Source: Caballeronia sp. dw_19
GTDB lineage: Bacteria > Pseudomonadota > Gammaproteobacteria > Burkholderiales > Burkholderiaceae
DNA length: 64,000 bases
Assembly (NCBI RefSeq): GCF_018449515.1
Contig: NZ_JAAVUQ010000019.1
Location: forward strand, 97,841-161,840
Reading direction: 5' to 3'
The notes beneath the pieces were generated by a model that saw only the letters and a program-made list of their open reading frames with translations, did no database searches and was not told where the DNA came from. This document shows, piece after piece, positions 44,127-53,660 of this stretch. Each line of letters starts with the position of its first letter. Within the stretch, counting starts at the first letter, position 1. A program made the translations under genes and the position numbers.

Positions 44127-44567
44127 TCAATGATGGTCGTTCGTGAAGGCCGCGCGGGTCTTCGGCGTGGCGGGCATCTTCGCGTATTCAAATTCCGGCA
44201 GCGCCTTGATCGCCGCCTTCGTCGCGCCCGCCAATACGATCTTGCCGCCGACTATATCGAGTTGCTCAATGGGAATGGCAACGTCGTGATGCGAGACGCC
44301 TGCGAACTGGCTGGCTGCGACGATCGCAAACGACACCGCCTTGTCCGGCGCCACGATGATGTCGTGAATCACGCCGACCCGATCACCGTTCTCGTTGACA
44401 ACCGGCTTGTTCAGGATGGATTTCTTGATGCTCCACCCGTCCAGGATGGCCGTGGATTCTTCCACGCTGATGCCGATTGTCTGCGAGCCGGCAACTTGCG
44501 CCTGCGAAGGAAGGGCGACTTGGGCTAGCGCTGCTGCGAGTAGCGCTGCGATGAGTTTCGTCTTCAT
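44127..44567 (-). CDS. Secreted PRC-barrel domain protein
   Basis: A 146-residue protein: a signal peptide of about 23 residues (MKTKLIAALLAAALAQVALPSQA), then a PRC-barrel domain near residues 45-115 (GWSIKKSILNKPVVNENGDRVGVIHDIIVAPDKAVSF). The beta barrel is used in protein-RNA or protein-protein contacts and in photosynthetic reaction centre H subunits. Periplasmic versions in Burkholderia relatives have no known role. The ATG at 44567 has AGAGGAC at a suitable distance. It appears monocistronic. Confidence 0.82.
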   Translation of the reverse strand: MKTKLIAALLAAALAQVALPSQAQVAGSQTIGISVEESTAILDGWSIKKSILNKPVVNENGDRVGVIHDIIVAPDKAVSFAIVAASQFAGVSHHDVAIPIEQLDIVGGKIVLAGATKAAIKALPEFEYAKMPATPKTRAAFTNDHH

Positions 44568-45380
44568 GTGTGTCCTCTTGCGCGAGTGAATGAGCAGGCA
44601 GGCGGCGTGCGCATGCACGGCTACGGGCTGGAAGACCGGAGACACGCCTGCACCGACCGCCGGAAAAACCATCGGCTGAGAGTCGATAGCTGATGGTCAT
44701 GGGTGGAGCGTTATACGAACGACTAACGAACGACTACGCGACGATTGCCAAACGGACAGCTTGGTACGAGCAACACGAAACGCATTGGGGAAAGCGAACG
44801 AGCATGGTCACGCCGACAATGAACGTTGGCGCCTGGCCGGTCAGGTTGAATGTTGCGTGGCCCGGATGGCTCGTTTGAGCGATGTGTCATGTATCGGCAC
44901 GAGCGAGCTGATTGGATACGGCAACAAAACCTTGCTGAATGGTAGCGGTGAAATCAGTTTCTGTCAGAAACCTGCTAGCGGGGGGGCTAAGAGAATGGGG
45001 CGGCCTGGGATAGAGAAGACTATTCGTAAAGTGCGATCGAGATATTTGTAAGGTTGAAACGAAGAAAGCCACTAACTAGATAGCGGCTTAGCGGCTCTCT
45101 TCATCGACTCAATTTAACTAAGGCGTTAATTTTACTCGATGGCAGTCCGGTCATTAATGTCGAACTTAGTGCCCGATGTACAGCGAACGTGTTCCGTCGA
45201 GGTGCGCATGCCGGCCCTGGAATAACCGGACGCAGCGCCCGTCCTGCATGCTCAATGTGACTGTGTCATTTAGGTTAACTGACCGTTTCAATTTCCCCAA
45301 TTGGCGCGGCCGCTCGTATTTGCGACACTGGCGCTCTTTTCAGGAACGCGTGTCTAGCGCTGTGCGCAGGCAATCACCCA
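44568..45380. other. Gene-poor region upstream of the hybrid kinase
   Basis: 813 bases, AT-richer than most of the window. Open frames are short and not convincing. A small perfect palindrome (arms GTTTCT/AGAAAC, spacer GTC) lies at 44957-44971, and a purine-rich tract with a run of seven G follows near 44978. Promoters of the kinase and of the PRC-barrel gene are expected here. No gene is supported. Confidence 0.45.
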
Positions 45381-48300
45381 ATGAGTTCGCTAAGGACACA
45401 CGTGGCGATACAAAGCATCAGGGCGTTGCATCAGGCAATAGCGTTCGCCTGTCTGCTGGCACTTTCCGTTGCAGTCAATGCCGCAACGCCCAAGCCGTTT
45501 ATCGTGGGCGCGGTCCCGGGCGCGTTGCCGCCCATGGAAATGAATGATCCGGATGAATCCGGTCCGGGAGTCAGCGGCGTCTCTGCCGATTTCGCGCAAC
45601 GCGTGGCTATCGCGTTGCAAAGGCCGCTTGAATGGCGGACCTTTTCTGATCGTTCTGCCATGATGGACGCGCTGCGCCACCATCGCATCGATGCCGCGAC
45701 CAGTGCGACCGGCAATGACGCAGGACCGGCGCTGCGTTACAGCCGGCCTTATGTCGCGACCAAACAGGTCTTTGTTGAACGGCGGGTTGCGGGCGGTCGC
45801 ACGGGACGTCTTGCTTATGTCGAGCAGCAAACATCGGCGCAACGGCTGCACGACGCTTATCCCGCGCTGCGACCGGTCGGCTATCGCGATACGCTGAGTG
45901 CGCTGCTGGCTGTGTCGCTAGGCGATGCGGACGCATTTGTGGGTGACCTGGCCACGGCGGGTTACACAATCGATCACCTGGACCTGGTGAGCCTCACTAT
46001 CTCGGGCTTTGCGGCATTCGATGAAGCCGGCTACAGCTTCGCCTTCGCTGGCGACGCCGCAGGAGACATCCAGCGTCAACGCGTGGATGCGGCGCTTGCC
46101 GCGCTGTCCCCCCGCTTTCTGCTCGAAGTGCGTGCGCGATGGGCCGCTGCCGCCGCGGTGACGTTCACCCGGCCGCTGACGTTAAGCGATGCGCAACGTG
46201 CCTGGATAACCGCGCATCCCGTGATCGACTACTCCATGTATGCCGATGCCGCGCCCATGACGTTCCGTGATTCAAGCGGCAAGCCCGCGGGTCTGGCCAT
46301 CGATATGCTTGCGGCTATCGGCGCGCTCACGGGCCTTAGCTTCGAAGGCCGGCTGCGCGGTTCGACAGAGCGGGTGACCGATGACCTGGGCGACGGCCGC
46401 GCGAGCCTGATCGCCTACGGTCTGAGCGCGGGACAGATCCCGCCGCAGTTCGCGCCAAGCAAACCGTATGGCGAAGGTGTGCTTGTCATCCTCACGCGGG
46501 CGGGAGCGGAGCCGCTGCGCGACGCGCAAGCGCTTGCTGGAAAACGCGTTGCGCTGTGGCGCAACCATGCGCTCATGAACATGTTGCGCGAGCGCATGCC
46601 TTCGGTGCGTATCGTGGAGACATCGCCGATCAATGGCCAGTTCGATGCCGTGGTGAACGGCCAAGCCGACGCCACCATCATTGACATGACCTTCGCCAAC
46701 TATGCTGTCGGCAATCCGTATCGCAACAAGCTCGTCATCACGGGCGCGTTCTCGGATCAGCCCGTGCAGCACGGTTTTCTCGTGGCGCGTAACCAGCCCA
46801 TGCTGCTGTCGATCATGAACCGCGCGATCGAACACATGCAGCCCGGCGAACTTGATGCCATCCGCCGCCGCTGGATGCTTATCGAACATCCGGAAAGCCA
46901 GTGGGAACGGCGGCGTCCGCAAGTCATTTTCGGCGCGCTGCTGGGTGCGGCGCTGCTGGCCCTGTTGATCGGCTGGGCGGTGTCGTTGAAAGCGCAGATC
47001 GCGCGCCGGCGGGCGGCCGAACATGCGATGCGCTTGGCAAAGGAAGAAGCCGAAACCGCGAACCGCGCGAAGTCGACGTTCCTCGCCACCATGAGCCACG
47101 AAATCCGTACGCCGATGAACGCCGTGCTCGGACTTCTCGAACTCGAATTGCGCAGTCCGGGGGACCGCGCATCGACAGAGCGGGCGTTGGGCACGGCGCA
47201 TCAGGCAGCGCATGATCTGCTTGGAATGATCGACGATATCCTCGACATGGCGAAGATCGAAGCCGGCCGGCTCGTGTTGACCGCTGCGCCGCTGGAATTT
47301 GGCGAATGGGTGAAAAGCGTGGTGGCGATCTATGAGCCGGCGGCGCGCAGCAAAGGCGTCGCGCTGGTTGTGCGCGTGCGTGGCCATCAGGAGCACGAGC
47401 GCATGTGGGTGATGGCGGACGGGCTGCGCCTGAGGCAAGTGCTGGGCAACCTGTTATCGAATGCAATCAAGTTCACGGATGCGGGACAAGTGACGCTCGA
47501 GTATGCGATCGGGGCGGTGAGGAAGGGCCACGCGCATAGCCCTTCAGGTGACGATGCACGCATCGCGCGTCGCGAACTGTTGCTGGCCGTCTCCGACAGC
47601 GGCATTGGTATCCCGGCGGATCAGCAAGCGTTGCTGTTCGCGCCGTTCGTGCAGGCGCGACAGGAGCGGCCCGGCCGCTTTGGCGGCACCGGTCTCGGCC
47701 TCACCATCTGCCGGCGCTTGATGGACATGATGGGTGGCACGATCCGGTTGTCCAGCAAACCCGGGCAGGGAAGCCGCTTCACCGTGCGGGTCCGCTTGCC
47801 TGTAGCCCGGCCGCCGCTGAAAACGCTTGCGGCCGCGCACACGCCGGAACTCGATACGCATGACGTGCTCGGCCTGCATGTACTCGTTGTCGACGATCAT
47901 CCGGCCAATCGCATCCTGCTGGCGAGCCAGTTGACTACGCTCTGCTGCGTGATTGAAACCGCGAATGACGGCGGGGCTGCTTTTGCGCGTTGGGAACAGC
48001 AGCGGCAAGAAGGCGCTCCGTTCGACCTGATCCTGACCGATTGTTCGATGCCCACGATGAGCGGCGAGGACCTTGCGCGTGCAATTCGCGCGCGCGAACT
48101 GGCGCTGACGCGTGCGAACGCCGATCCGAAGCTGACGCCCATCGTAGGCGTGACCGCGAACGCACAACCCGAGGCGCTGACTCAAGCGCTCGACGCAGGC
48201 ATGACGCTGTGCCTCGTCAAGCCGCTGGGGCTCGATGCGCTGCACCGCGCGCTGGTACTTGCCATGCAGGATCAGCGGGCGTCCAAGGTCGTCGCGCCGA

Positions 48301-48998
48301 GCGCCGTCTTGCCGGTTGCTGCCCGCAGCACTGAGCATCCGACGCCGCCATCGGATTCCAGATCCTTCTTCGATCGCGTATTGGGCGCCGCTGCGCCCAT
48401 GCATGTGTCGACCGCATCGATTGGTTCTGCCAGGTCCTTCGCGTCAGGCCGTGCGCACGCCGATACCTATGGCCCCACGCAAAACTTCCCGGCGAACAGG
48501 GCCGTCGGCAGCGGCGTTTCAGCTGCGCTCAGTATGTCCGTTTCCTATCCGGGGCAATTGAACAGCGCGTTCGACGGCCCCTCGGATATCACGCACGAAC
48601 CTGCTCAACCTGTCGATCACGCCGTTGCGGAACCCGGCGCCGTTGCTTTCCCATCCACGGTCCCGCGTTTTAACGTGGACCGGCTCAACGGCTTCGGGGA
48701 CCAGGCCGCCGCCCTGGTCGATGCATTGCAGTCGGAGAACCGGCAGGATCTCGATGAGGCGCGCCGGGCATTCGCATCGGCGGACTTCCATCGTCTGCTC
48801 GAACTGGCGCATCGGATGAAGGGCGCGGCGTTCGTGGTCGGCGCCACCTCTTTCTCCGACGCCTGCCTGGACCTGCAGCACGCATGCGCGATAGCGCCAG
48901 GACAAGGCTACGACACCGCGGCGATCCGCGCGGCCTATGCACGTTTTTACGACGAAGCAATAGCGCTCCATACGGCGCTTGAGCAGCACGCGGTCTAA
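45381..48998 (+). CDS. EvgS/BvgS-like unorthodox hybrid sensor histidine kinase
   Basis: A 1205-residue multidomain sensor. Order: signal peptide (about residues 10-35); two periplasmic Venus-flytrap binding domains (about 38-265 and 270-505); one membrane segment (about 515-535); short linker without clear PAS; histidine kinase with H573 in MSHEIRTPMN and ATP-binding N and G boxes (LLSNAIKF, DSGIGIP, FGGTGLGLTI); receiver with D887 in LTDCSMP; disordered linker; and C-terminal HPt with H1144 in AHRMKGAAF. The His-Asp-His relay is complete. No response regulator gene is adjacent. A GTG at 45402 with AAGGA upstream is an alternative start. Confidence 0.92.
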   Translation: MSSLRTHVAIQSIRALHQAIAFACLLALSVAVNAATPKPFIVGAVPGALPPMEMNDPDESGPGVSGVSADFAQRVAIALQRPLEWRTFSDRSAMMDALRHHRIDAATSATGNDAGPALRYSRPYVATKQVFVERRVAGGRTGRLAYVEQQTSAQRLHDAYPALRPVGYRDTLSALLAVSLGDADAFVGDLATAGYTIDHLDLVSLTISGFAAFDEAGYSFAFAGDAAGDIQRQRVDAALAALSPRFLLEVRARWAAAAAVTFTRPLTLSDAQRAWITAHPVIDYSMYADAAPMTFRDSSGKPAGLAIDMLAAIGALTGLSFEGRLRGSTERVTDDLGDGRASLIAYGLSAGQIPPQFAPSKPYGEGVLVILTRAGAEPLRDAQALAGKRVALWRNHALMNMLRERMPSVRIVETSPINGQFDAVVNGQADATIIDMTFANYAVGNPYRNKLVITGAFSDQPVQHGFLVARNQPMLLSIMNRAIEHMQPGELDAIRRRWMLIEHPESQWERRRPQVIFGALLGAALLALLIGWAVSLKAQIARRRAAEHAMRLAKEEAETANRAKSTFLATMSHEIRTPMNAVLGLLELELRSPGDRASTERALGTAHQAAHDLLGMIDDILDMAKIEAGRLVLTAAPLEFGEWVKSVVAIYEPAARSKGVALVVRVRGHQEHERMWVMADGLRLRQVLGNLLSNAIKFTDAGQVTLEYAIGAVRKGHAHSPSGDDARIARRELLLAVSDSGIGIPADQQALLFAPFVQARQERPGRFGGTGLGLTICRRLMDMMGGTIRLSSKPGQGSRFTVRVRLPVARPPLKTLAAAHTPELDTHDVLGLHVLVVDDHPANRILLASQLTTLCCVIETANDGGAAFARWEQQRQEGAPFDLILTDCSMPTMSGEDLARAIRARELALTRANADPKLTPIVGVTANAQPEALTQALDAGMTLCLVKPLGLDALHRALVLAMQDQRASKVVAPSAVLPVAARSTEHPTPPSDSRSFFDRVLGAAAPMHVSTASIGSARSFASGRAHADTYGPTQNFPANRAVGSGVSAALSMSVSYPGQLNSAFDGPSDITHEPAQPVDHAVAEPGAVAFPSTVPRFNVDRLNGFGDQAAALVDALQSENRQDLDEARRAFASADFHRLLELAHRMKGAAFVVGATSFSDACLDLQHACAIAPGQGYDTAAIRAAYARFYDEAIALHTALEQHAV

Positions 48999-49162
48999 AC
49001 GCTCCAGCACGATTTACTCTCGATTGGCGCCGATCGGCGCGGGTCGTTTCACGTTCGTGATTAATGTCCGATTCCGTTCCCGGAACGCGCATGTGTTTTA
49101 ATTAGCCCCTCCTCTCGCTCCGACACATGGCCGTTGCGTCTCCGGCGCGGCCCGATCGCCGA

Positions 49163-49684
49163 ATGAATAGAAGGTTTTTTTCGCGTCACCGTCACCGTCA
49201 CCGCCGGCATGGTCGCCGGCGTGTTGCCATCGTGTGGTTCCTGCTTGCGCTTTCGGCCGGCGGTGTGCCGGTTCACGCGCAAAAAGCGGAACTGCTTGAT
49301 CCGCGCGTGACCCAGTCGAGCATTGTGGACACGATCTGCCGCCCCGGTTATGCCGACGATGTCCTGCCTCCCTTCGACACCTTGCAGCGCCAGAAGGAGC
49401 AACTGCTGAGTCAACGCCATGTGAACCCGCAGAATGCTTCCGACTACGCGCTCGATCACCGCATGCCGATCCTGCTGGGCGGCTCCCCGACCGCTGAGGC
49501 GAACCTCGATATCCGCCGCTGGGACGGGCGTGCTGGGCAGCGCCGCAAGGAACGGCTGGTGGTGTTTCTGAAGCGCTGCGTGTGCACGGGAGATGTGCCG
49601 CTGGCAGCGGCACAGGCGGCGATATCGGGGGATTGGCCGAACCGTTTCCGCAATCTGTCGAGCCCCACTTGCAACGGAGAGTGA
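49163..49684 (+). CDS. Secreted HNH-like nuclease-related protein
   Basis: About 173 residues. The N-terminus has a His/Arg-rich stretch followed by a hydrophobic segment (RVAIVWFLLALSAGGVPVHA) suggesting a signal peptide or anchor. The mature part begins LLDPRVTQSSIVDTICRPGYADDVLPP. The segment DYALDHRMPILLGGSPTAEANLDIRRW resembles an HNH core (D-H-x-x-P, L-G-G, N-L), followed by RRKERLVVFLKRCVCTGDVPL. Relatives exist as small secreted proteins of unknown role. Whether the domain still cleaves DNA is uncertain. The in-frame ATG at 49127 is an alternative start. Confidence 0.7.
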   Translation: MNRRFFSRHRHRHRRHGRRRVAIVWFLLALSAGGVPVHAQKAELLDPRVTQSSIVDTICRPGYADDVLPPFDTLQRQKEQLLSQRHVNPQNASDYALDHRMPILLGGSPTAEANLDIRRWDGRAGQRRKERLVVFLKRCVCTGDVPLAAAQAAISGDWPNRFRNLSSPTCNGE

Positions 49685-49756
49685 GCGGACGGTCGTTTTC
49701 CCCGGGCCGTTGGTAGCTAGTCGCACCCCAAAACCCGGTCGAGTGCGAACGACGGC

Positions 49757-49945
49757 TTATTCCATTGTGAACGTATCGAGCGGCTGGTTCGCCTGCGCCT
49801 CGCTTGCAAAGCGCCTTGCAAGCTGGTCGTGGAGACGGCGGGCTTCGTCGAGCGTCAGGTCGATCCAGTACGGGTCTCCCGCGCCGTCATTCAGACGCTC
49901 GGGCGGAAACTGGATCTCCAGCACAATGCCTTTCTTGTAGCTCAT
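49757..49945 (-). CDS. Small conserved-looking hypothetical protein
   Basis: A 62-residue cytoplasmic protein, MSYKKGIVLEIQFPPERLND..., acidic near the middle (DLTLDEARRLHDQLARRF), with no membrane segment. GGAG lies nine bases before the ATG. No domain is known to this reader, but the regular composition and good start region suggest a real gene. Its position just after the HNH-like gene, on the other strand, says nothing of function. Confidence 0.6.
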   Translation of the reverse strand: MSYKKGIVLEIQFPPERLNDGAGDPYWIDLTLDEARRLHDQLARRFASEAQANQPLDTFTME

Positions 49946-50135
49946 CGATCAACACTCCGCGCGGTCGCAGAAAAGAACAGGCGTCGAGTTTACCGGGCGG
50001 GGATGCTTTCATTGCCGTGCAGCGAGGAAATAGACTCTTGCCGCTGGCTTAATGACGCTGCTTCATGTGGCCACTGGTGCTGCGGGCTCATGACACGCGG
50101 CCGCGTCGCCAAGGTGCCGCGTCTGCGACAAGTTG

Positions 50136-51314
50136 TCACGCTGTGGGTAGCGCCGCCCCGTCAATCAGATGACTGACTACGCGTTCTCCCAGCGCCGGTC
50201 CGACGCTCATGCCCACGCCGCTATGCATGTACACACCGGTCACATTCGGCGCGGCCCGCAGGACAGAAAACGGCGCGCCCGACATCTCGGTGCGCGCGCC
50301 ATACACGCCCTGCCACCGTTCGATGACCCGCAACGTACCGCCGAGCGTGTCCTCAGCCAGACCGAGCAGGATTTCATCGATAGCCTGCGAATTGAACGGT
50401 GACGGATCGTCACCATAATCGTGCGAGTCACCCACGATCAGATCACCCCCAGGCGTCGGGCTCGCCAGCAGATGAATACCGTGCTCGATTAACGCGGATT
50501 CCCGCGCAGCCACTTCCGCTTGCAGCGCGGCGGCTTCGGGAAGGTCCGAGAACGCGCCGTAATGCAGGCAGCTCAACCCGGTCAGCACGGCATGATCGAG
50601 GGCGAAAGGCGTGGTTGGCCGCACGCGCAACATCTGCAACCGGCACACCCGCGGTTCCAATGCAGCGAGTTGCGGCGCGAGCAGCGAAAGATAATCATGT
50701 CCCGCGCAAACCACAACATGCTCCGCCCGCCACTGGCCTGCAGTTGTCTCGACCCGTCCGCCATCCACATCCTGCACGAGCGTCCCGAAGCGGAATTCCA
50801 CGTTGAACACACACCGCAAATAGTCGATGAGCGCAGGCACCGCCTCGCGCGAAAACACCTGCAAATCGGCACGCCCATGCAGTGCAGCGCGATGTTTCCG
50901 GAAGCGGCCATCGTAGAGATCATCGAGCGCGGCGCGCGAAAGCAACGCGGCGTCGTAGCCCGCGGACTCGGCGCGCGTTGCCGCGAACGCCTCCATTACC
51001 TGAGCTTCGGCTGCGCTGCGGGCGAACATCAGCGAGCCGGAGCGCCTGACATGCAGCGCCGCGCCGGATGCCCAGTCGAGCCATATTTTCCGCGATGCCT
51101 GCGCAAGCGCATGCATCGCGCCCGGCGGCTGGCCGGTCACCAGCACCATGCCAAAATTTCTGATGGACGCACCGACCGGCGTGCCGCTGCGCTCGAATAC
51201 GGTCACGCGCAAGCCGCGTTTAGCGAACGCATAGGCATGCGCCAGGCCGAGAATACCCGCGCCGATAATCGCAACGTCGGTGCGATGGGGAGTAAGTGTC
51301 GTTGTCATGGTCAT
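50136..51314 (-). CDS. FAD-dependent amine oxidase of the phosphonate-operon type (TIGR03364-like)
   Basis: A 392-residue DAO-fold flavoprotein resembling glycine oxidase. The FAD fingerprint DVAIIGAGILGLAHAYAFAKRG lies at residues 13-34. The segments SIRNFGMV and GVYMHSGVGMSVGPALG near the C-terminus match the group that recurs in phosphonate gene clusters. Members of that group have been reported to oxidise N-alkylated 2-aminoethylphosphonates to phosphonoacetaldehyde. This is family knowledge, not shown here. It is divergent from the DeoR-type regulator, 113 bases apart. The first ATG has no strong ribosome-binding site; a second ATG two codons on is also possible. Confidence 0.85.
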   Translation of the reverse strand: MTMTTTLTPHRTDVAIIGAGILGLAHAYAFAKRGLRVTVFERSGTPVGASIRNFGMVLVTGQPPGAMHALAQASRKIWLDWASGAALHVRRSGSLMFARSAAEAQVMEAFAATRAESAGYDAALLSRAALDDLYDGRFRKHRAALHGRADLQVFSREAVPALIDYLRCVFNVEFRFGTLVQDVDGGRVETTAGQWRAEHVVVCAGHDYLSLLAPQLAALEPRVCRLQMLRVRPTTPFALDHAVLTGLSCLHYGAFSDLPEAAALQAEVAARESALIEHGIHLLASPTPGGDLIVGDSHDYGDDPSPFNSQAIDEILLGLAEDTLGGTLRVIERWQGVYGARTEMSGAPFSVLRAAPNVTGVYMHSGVGMSVGPALGERVVSHLIDGAALPTA

Positions 51315-51427
51315 CCGTGTAGTGGCCCTCGCGTACTACAATACGCGCGGTCCCGGGTTTATCTTCGGGGCTATCCTGTCTATCCATTCGCTCGTTCATT
51401 CATTGCCGGCATGCCCGGCCGCACTCG

Positions 51428-52183
51428 ATGCTCGCCGAACAACGTCATCAATACATCCTGTCCGAGTTGTCGAAGAACGGCGCGCTGTCGGTCGCCGAAC
51501 TCGTGCGCGCACTCGACGTGTCGCGCGAGACGATCCGTCGCGACCTCAATGCTCTCGCTGAACGCGGCCTGATCGCGACCACCCACGGCGGCGCGCTGTC
51601 CAATGATCGCCGGGAGCCGGACCTCGACGTGCGGGAAGCTGCGAACGCCGCTGCCAAGCGCGCGATCGGCGAGCGTGCCGCGCAGCTCGTACCCGACGGC
51701 GCGTCGGTGATCATCGACTCGGGCAGCACGACCCAGGCCGTCGCCCGCGCACTCGGCGACCGGCACCGCTTGGCGGTCTATACCAACGACTGGCGCATCG
51801 CGCTTCTGCTTGGGCGCCGCAACGACAACAAGGTCACGCTGTTCGGCGGTGAACTCTCGGACCACGAGGACGCGGTATTCGGGCTGGATACCGTGCAGCA
51901 ACTCTCGCAATATCACGTGGATTTCGCGTTTGTCGGCGCGGGCGCGATCACGCCCGAAGGCTTCCTGACCGACTACTCGCGCCTCGCCGCCGAAGTGCGC
52001 AGCCGCATGATCCTGGCGGCGAGCGCGGCGGCTATCGTCGCGGACAACTCGAAGTTCGGCAACGTCACGCCCGTGCGTATTCGCGACTTCGAGAAGGCGC
52101 GTTACCTGATCACCGAAGTCGCGCCCGACAAAGCCATGCGCCGCGCAATCGCCGCACGAGGGCCGGAGCTGGTGATCGCCTGA
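51428..52183 (+). CDS. DeoR-family transcriptional regulator of the phosphonate cluster
   Basis: A 251-residue regulator. The DeoR helix-turn-helix is at residues 5-60 (ERHQY-type start in EQRHQYILSELSKNG, then VSRETIRRDLNALAERG, the family's diagnostic motif). The sugar-phosphate-isomerase-like sensor follows (DSGSTTQAVARAL, LFGGELSDHEDAVFG). DeoR proteins usually repress and sense phosphorylated compounds. Being inside the AEP cluster, it is a candidate to control it, though LysR or GntR types are more usual there. It lies between the FAD oxidase and phnW. Confidence 0.9.
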   Translation: MLAEQRHQYILSELSKNGALSVAELVRALDVSRETIRRDLNALAERGLIATTHGGALSNDRREPDLDVREAANAAAKRAIGERAAQLVPDGASVIIDSGSTTQAVARALGDRHRLAVYTNDWRIALLLGRRNDNKVTLFGGELSDHEDAVFGLDTVQQLSQYHVDFAFVGAGAITPEGFLTDYSRLAAEVRSRMILAASAAAIVADNSKFGNVTPVRIRDFEKARYLITEVAPDKAMRRAIAARGPELVIA

Positions 52184-52205
52184 ATGCCCGGGCTTCACGC
52201 TGATC

Positions 52206-53333
52206 TCACGCTGCCGTCAAGTCTGCCGGCAGCACGTGCAGCGTGCCCAGCGCCCGCCCGATGGCCGCTACCGCGTTAAACATTTCGTTCGTATCGATTG
52301 CGCCGATGCAGCCCACGCGGAACGTCTCCACTTCCGTCAGCTTGCCCGGATAGAGCACATAACCCATATCGCGGACGGCTTCATAAAAGCGCTTGAAATC
52401 GTAGGCCGGATCATGCGGCGCGTGGAACGTAACGATCACCGGCGCCTGCACCGCGGCATCCAGGAACGGCTTGAAACCCAGCGCCGCCATGCCCTCGATC
52501 AATGCCGCGCAATGGCGGCGATAGCGCGCGCCACGCGCCGGCTGCCCCCCTTCCGCGATGAACTGATCAAGCGCCGCGCGCAACGCGGCGACCACATGCG
52601 TAGGCGGCGTAAAGCGCCATTGCGTGGTCTTCATCATGTACGCGTATTGATCGTGGAGATCCAGCGCGAGCGAGCGCGAGTTGCCCGCCGACGCTTCCAG
52701 CAGCGTGCGTCGCACGATCACGAAACTCATCCCCGGCACGCCTTCAAGGCACTTGCCGCTGGCGGAAATCACCGCGTCGATACCGCCCTTCGATACATCG
52801 ATAGGCAACGCGCCGAACGAACTCATTGCATCGACGATCAGGCTCTTGCCGTGTTGCTTGCACAGCGCAGCGATGTCGTCGAGCGGGTTCAGCAAACCCG
52901 CGCTCGTCTCCAGATGCACCTGCGCCACGTGCGTGATACGCGGCTCGCGGCGAAACATGTCCTCGATCCGCGCGACGCTCGCCGGCTCATCATCGCGAAA
53001 CGTCAGTTCGACCGACGTCACGCCCAGCCGCTCCAGTATTTTCAGCAAGCGTGTGCAATACGCGCCGTTGTTCGGCACGAGCACCACGGCGTCGCGCGGC
53101 ACGAGTGAACCGAGCGCGGCCTCCACGGAAAACGTGCCGCTGCCTTGCATCGGAACGCACACAAAATCTTTTTGGCCGGACACGATCGCAAGCAGGTCGC
53201 GGCAGATATCGCTTGTCATGCTGTTGAAAGCCGCATCCCAGGAACCCCAGTCGCGCAGCATCGCCTGGCGGGTGGCAGGCGATGTAGTCAGTGGGCCAGG
53301 GGTCAGCAAAATCGGGTCACTTCCGTTGATCAC
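52206..53333 (-). CDS. phnW: 2-aminoethylphosphonate:pyruvate transaminase
   Basis: A 375-residue class V PLP aminotransferase that converts 2-aminoethylphosphonate and pyruvate to phosphonoacetaldehyde and alanine. Family motifs: DPILLTPGPLTTS at the start, MQGSGTFSVEAALGS, VDAMSSFGALPID (PLP aspartate) and ISASGKCLEGVPGMSF (the lysine binding PLP). The GTG at 53333 was chosen because GGAGG lies five bases before it. The ATG at 53345 has no ribosome-binding site, and its codons form that very GGAGG. It is divergent from phnS, and the intervening region holds repeated motifs. Confidence 0.92.
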   Translation of the reverse strand: MINGSDPILLTPGPLTTSPATRQAMLRDWGSWDAAFNSMTSDICRDLLAIVSGQKDFVCVPMQGSGTFSVEAALGSLVPRDAVVLVPNNGAYCTRLLKILERLGVTSVELTFRDDEPASVARIEDMFRREPRITHVAQVHLETSAGLLNPLDDIAALCKQHGKSLIVDAMSSFGALPIDVSKGGIDAVISASGKCLEGVPGMSFVIVRRTLLEASAGNSRSLALDLHDQYAYMMKTTQWRFTPPTHVVAALRAALDQFIAEGGQPARGARYRRHCAALIEGMAALGFKPFLDAAVQAPVIVTFHAPHDPAYDFKRFYEAVRDMGYVLYPGKLTEVETFRVGCIGAIDTNEMFNAVAAIGRALGTLHVLPADLTAA

Positions 53334-53440
53334 GTTTTCCTCCATTCATGGCAACAGGCGCCGCTCGACGGTCGGGTTGAGGCTTTAGCCGACAACTCGG
53401 CATCGTTCGGCAGGCATGAAATAGTCTAAGCGGAATTTTG

Positions 53441-53473
53441 GCGAAATGTGTTCTTTGTTGGAAAAATGTGGCA
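53441..53473. promoter_or_regulatory. Repeated GAAATGTG/GAAAAATGTG motif in the phnW-phnS divergent region
   Basis: GCGAAATGTG (53441-53450) and GAAAAATGTGGCA (53461-53473) are direct repeats spaced exactly 20 bases, two helical turns. They lie about 110-140 bases upstream of phnW and 190-220 bases upstream of phnS. The same GAAAAATGTGGCA 13-mer recurs before phnA, so this is a candidate activator or repressor site. Confidence 0.6.
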
Positions 53474-53596
53474 TCGTCACGTCGCTGTCACGAAGTTCTG
53501 TGATGCTTCGTTCGGGTTGCTCGCGCACTGAAATTCAGGACGCTGCGCCAATGAATCATCCGACGCATCGGACCCAAAAGAATCCAGCCGATGCCT

Positions 53597-53610
53597 GGAA
53601 AAATGTGTGT
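53597..53610 (+). promoter_or_regulatory. GGAAAAATGTGTG motif upstream of phnS
   Basis: A third copy of the GAAAAATGTG motif lies about 51 bases before the phnS start. It shares nine or ten bases with the copies at 53461 and 57668. Confidence 0.5.
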
Positions 53611-53660
53611 CTACCTTCACGCCACCTGGTTGTATCCGCCTTCCCGGAGAAACAAGCACC

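Noticed and set aside
46272..47438. 388-residue minus-strand frame opposite the hybrid kinase
   Set aside because: Shadow of the kinase coding sequence; no domain and no ribosome-binding site.
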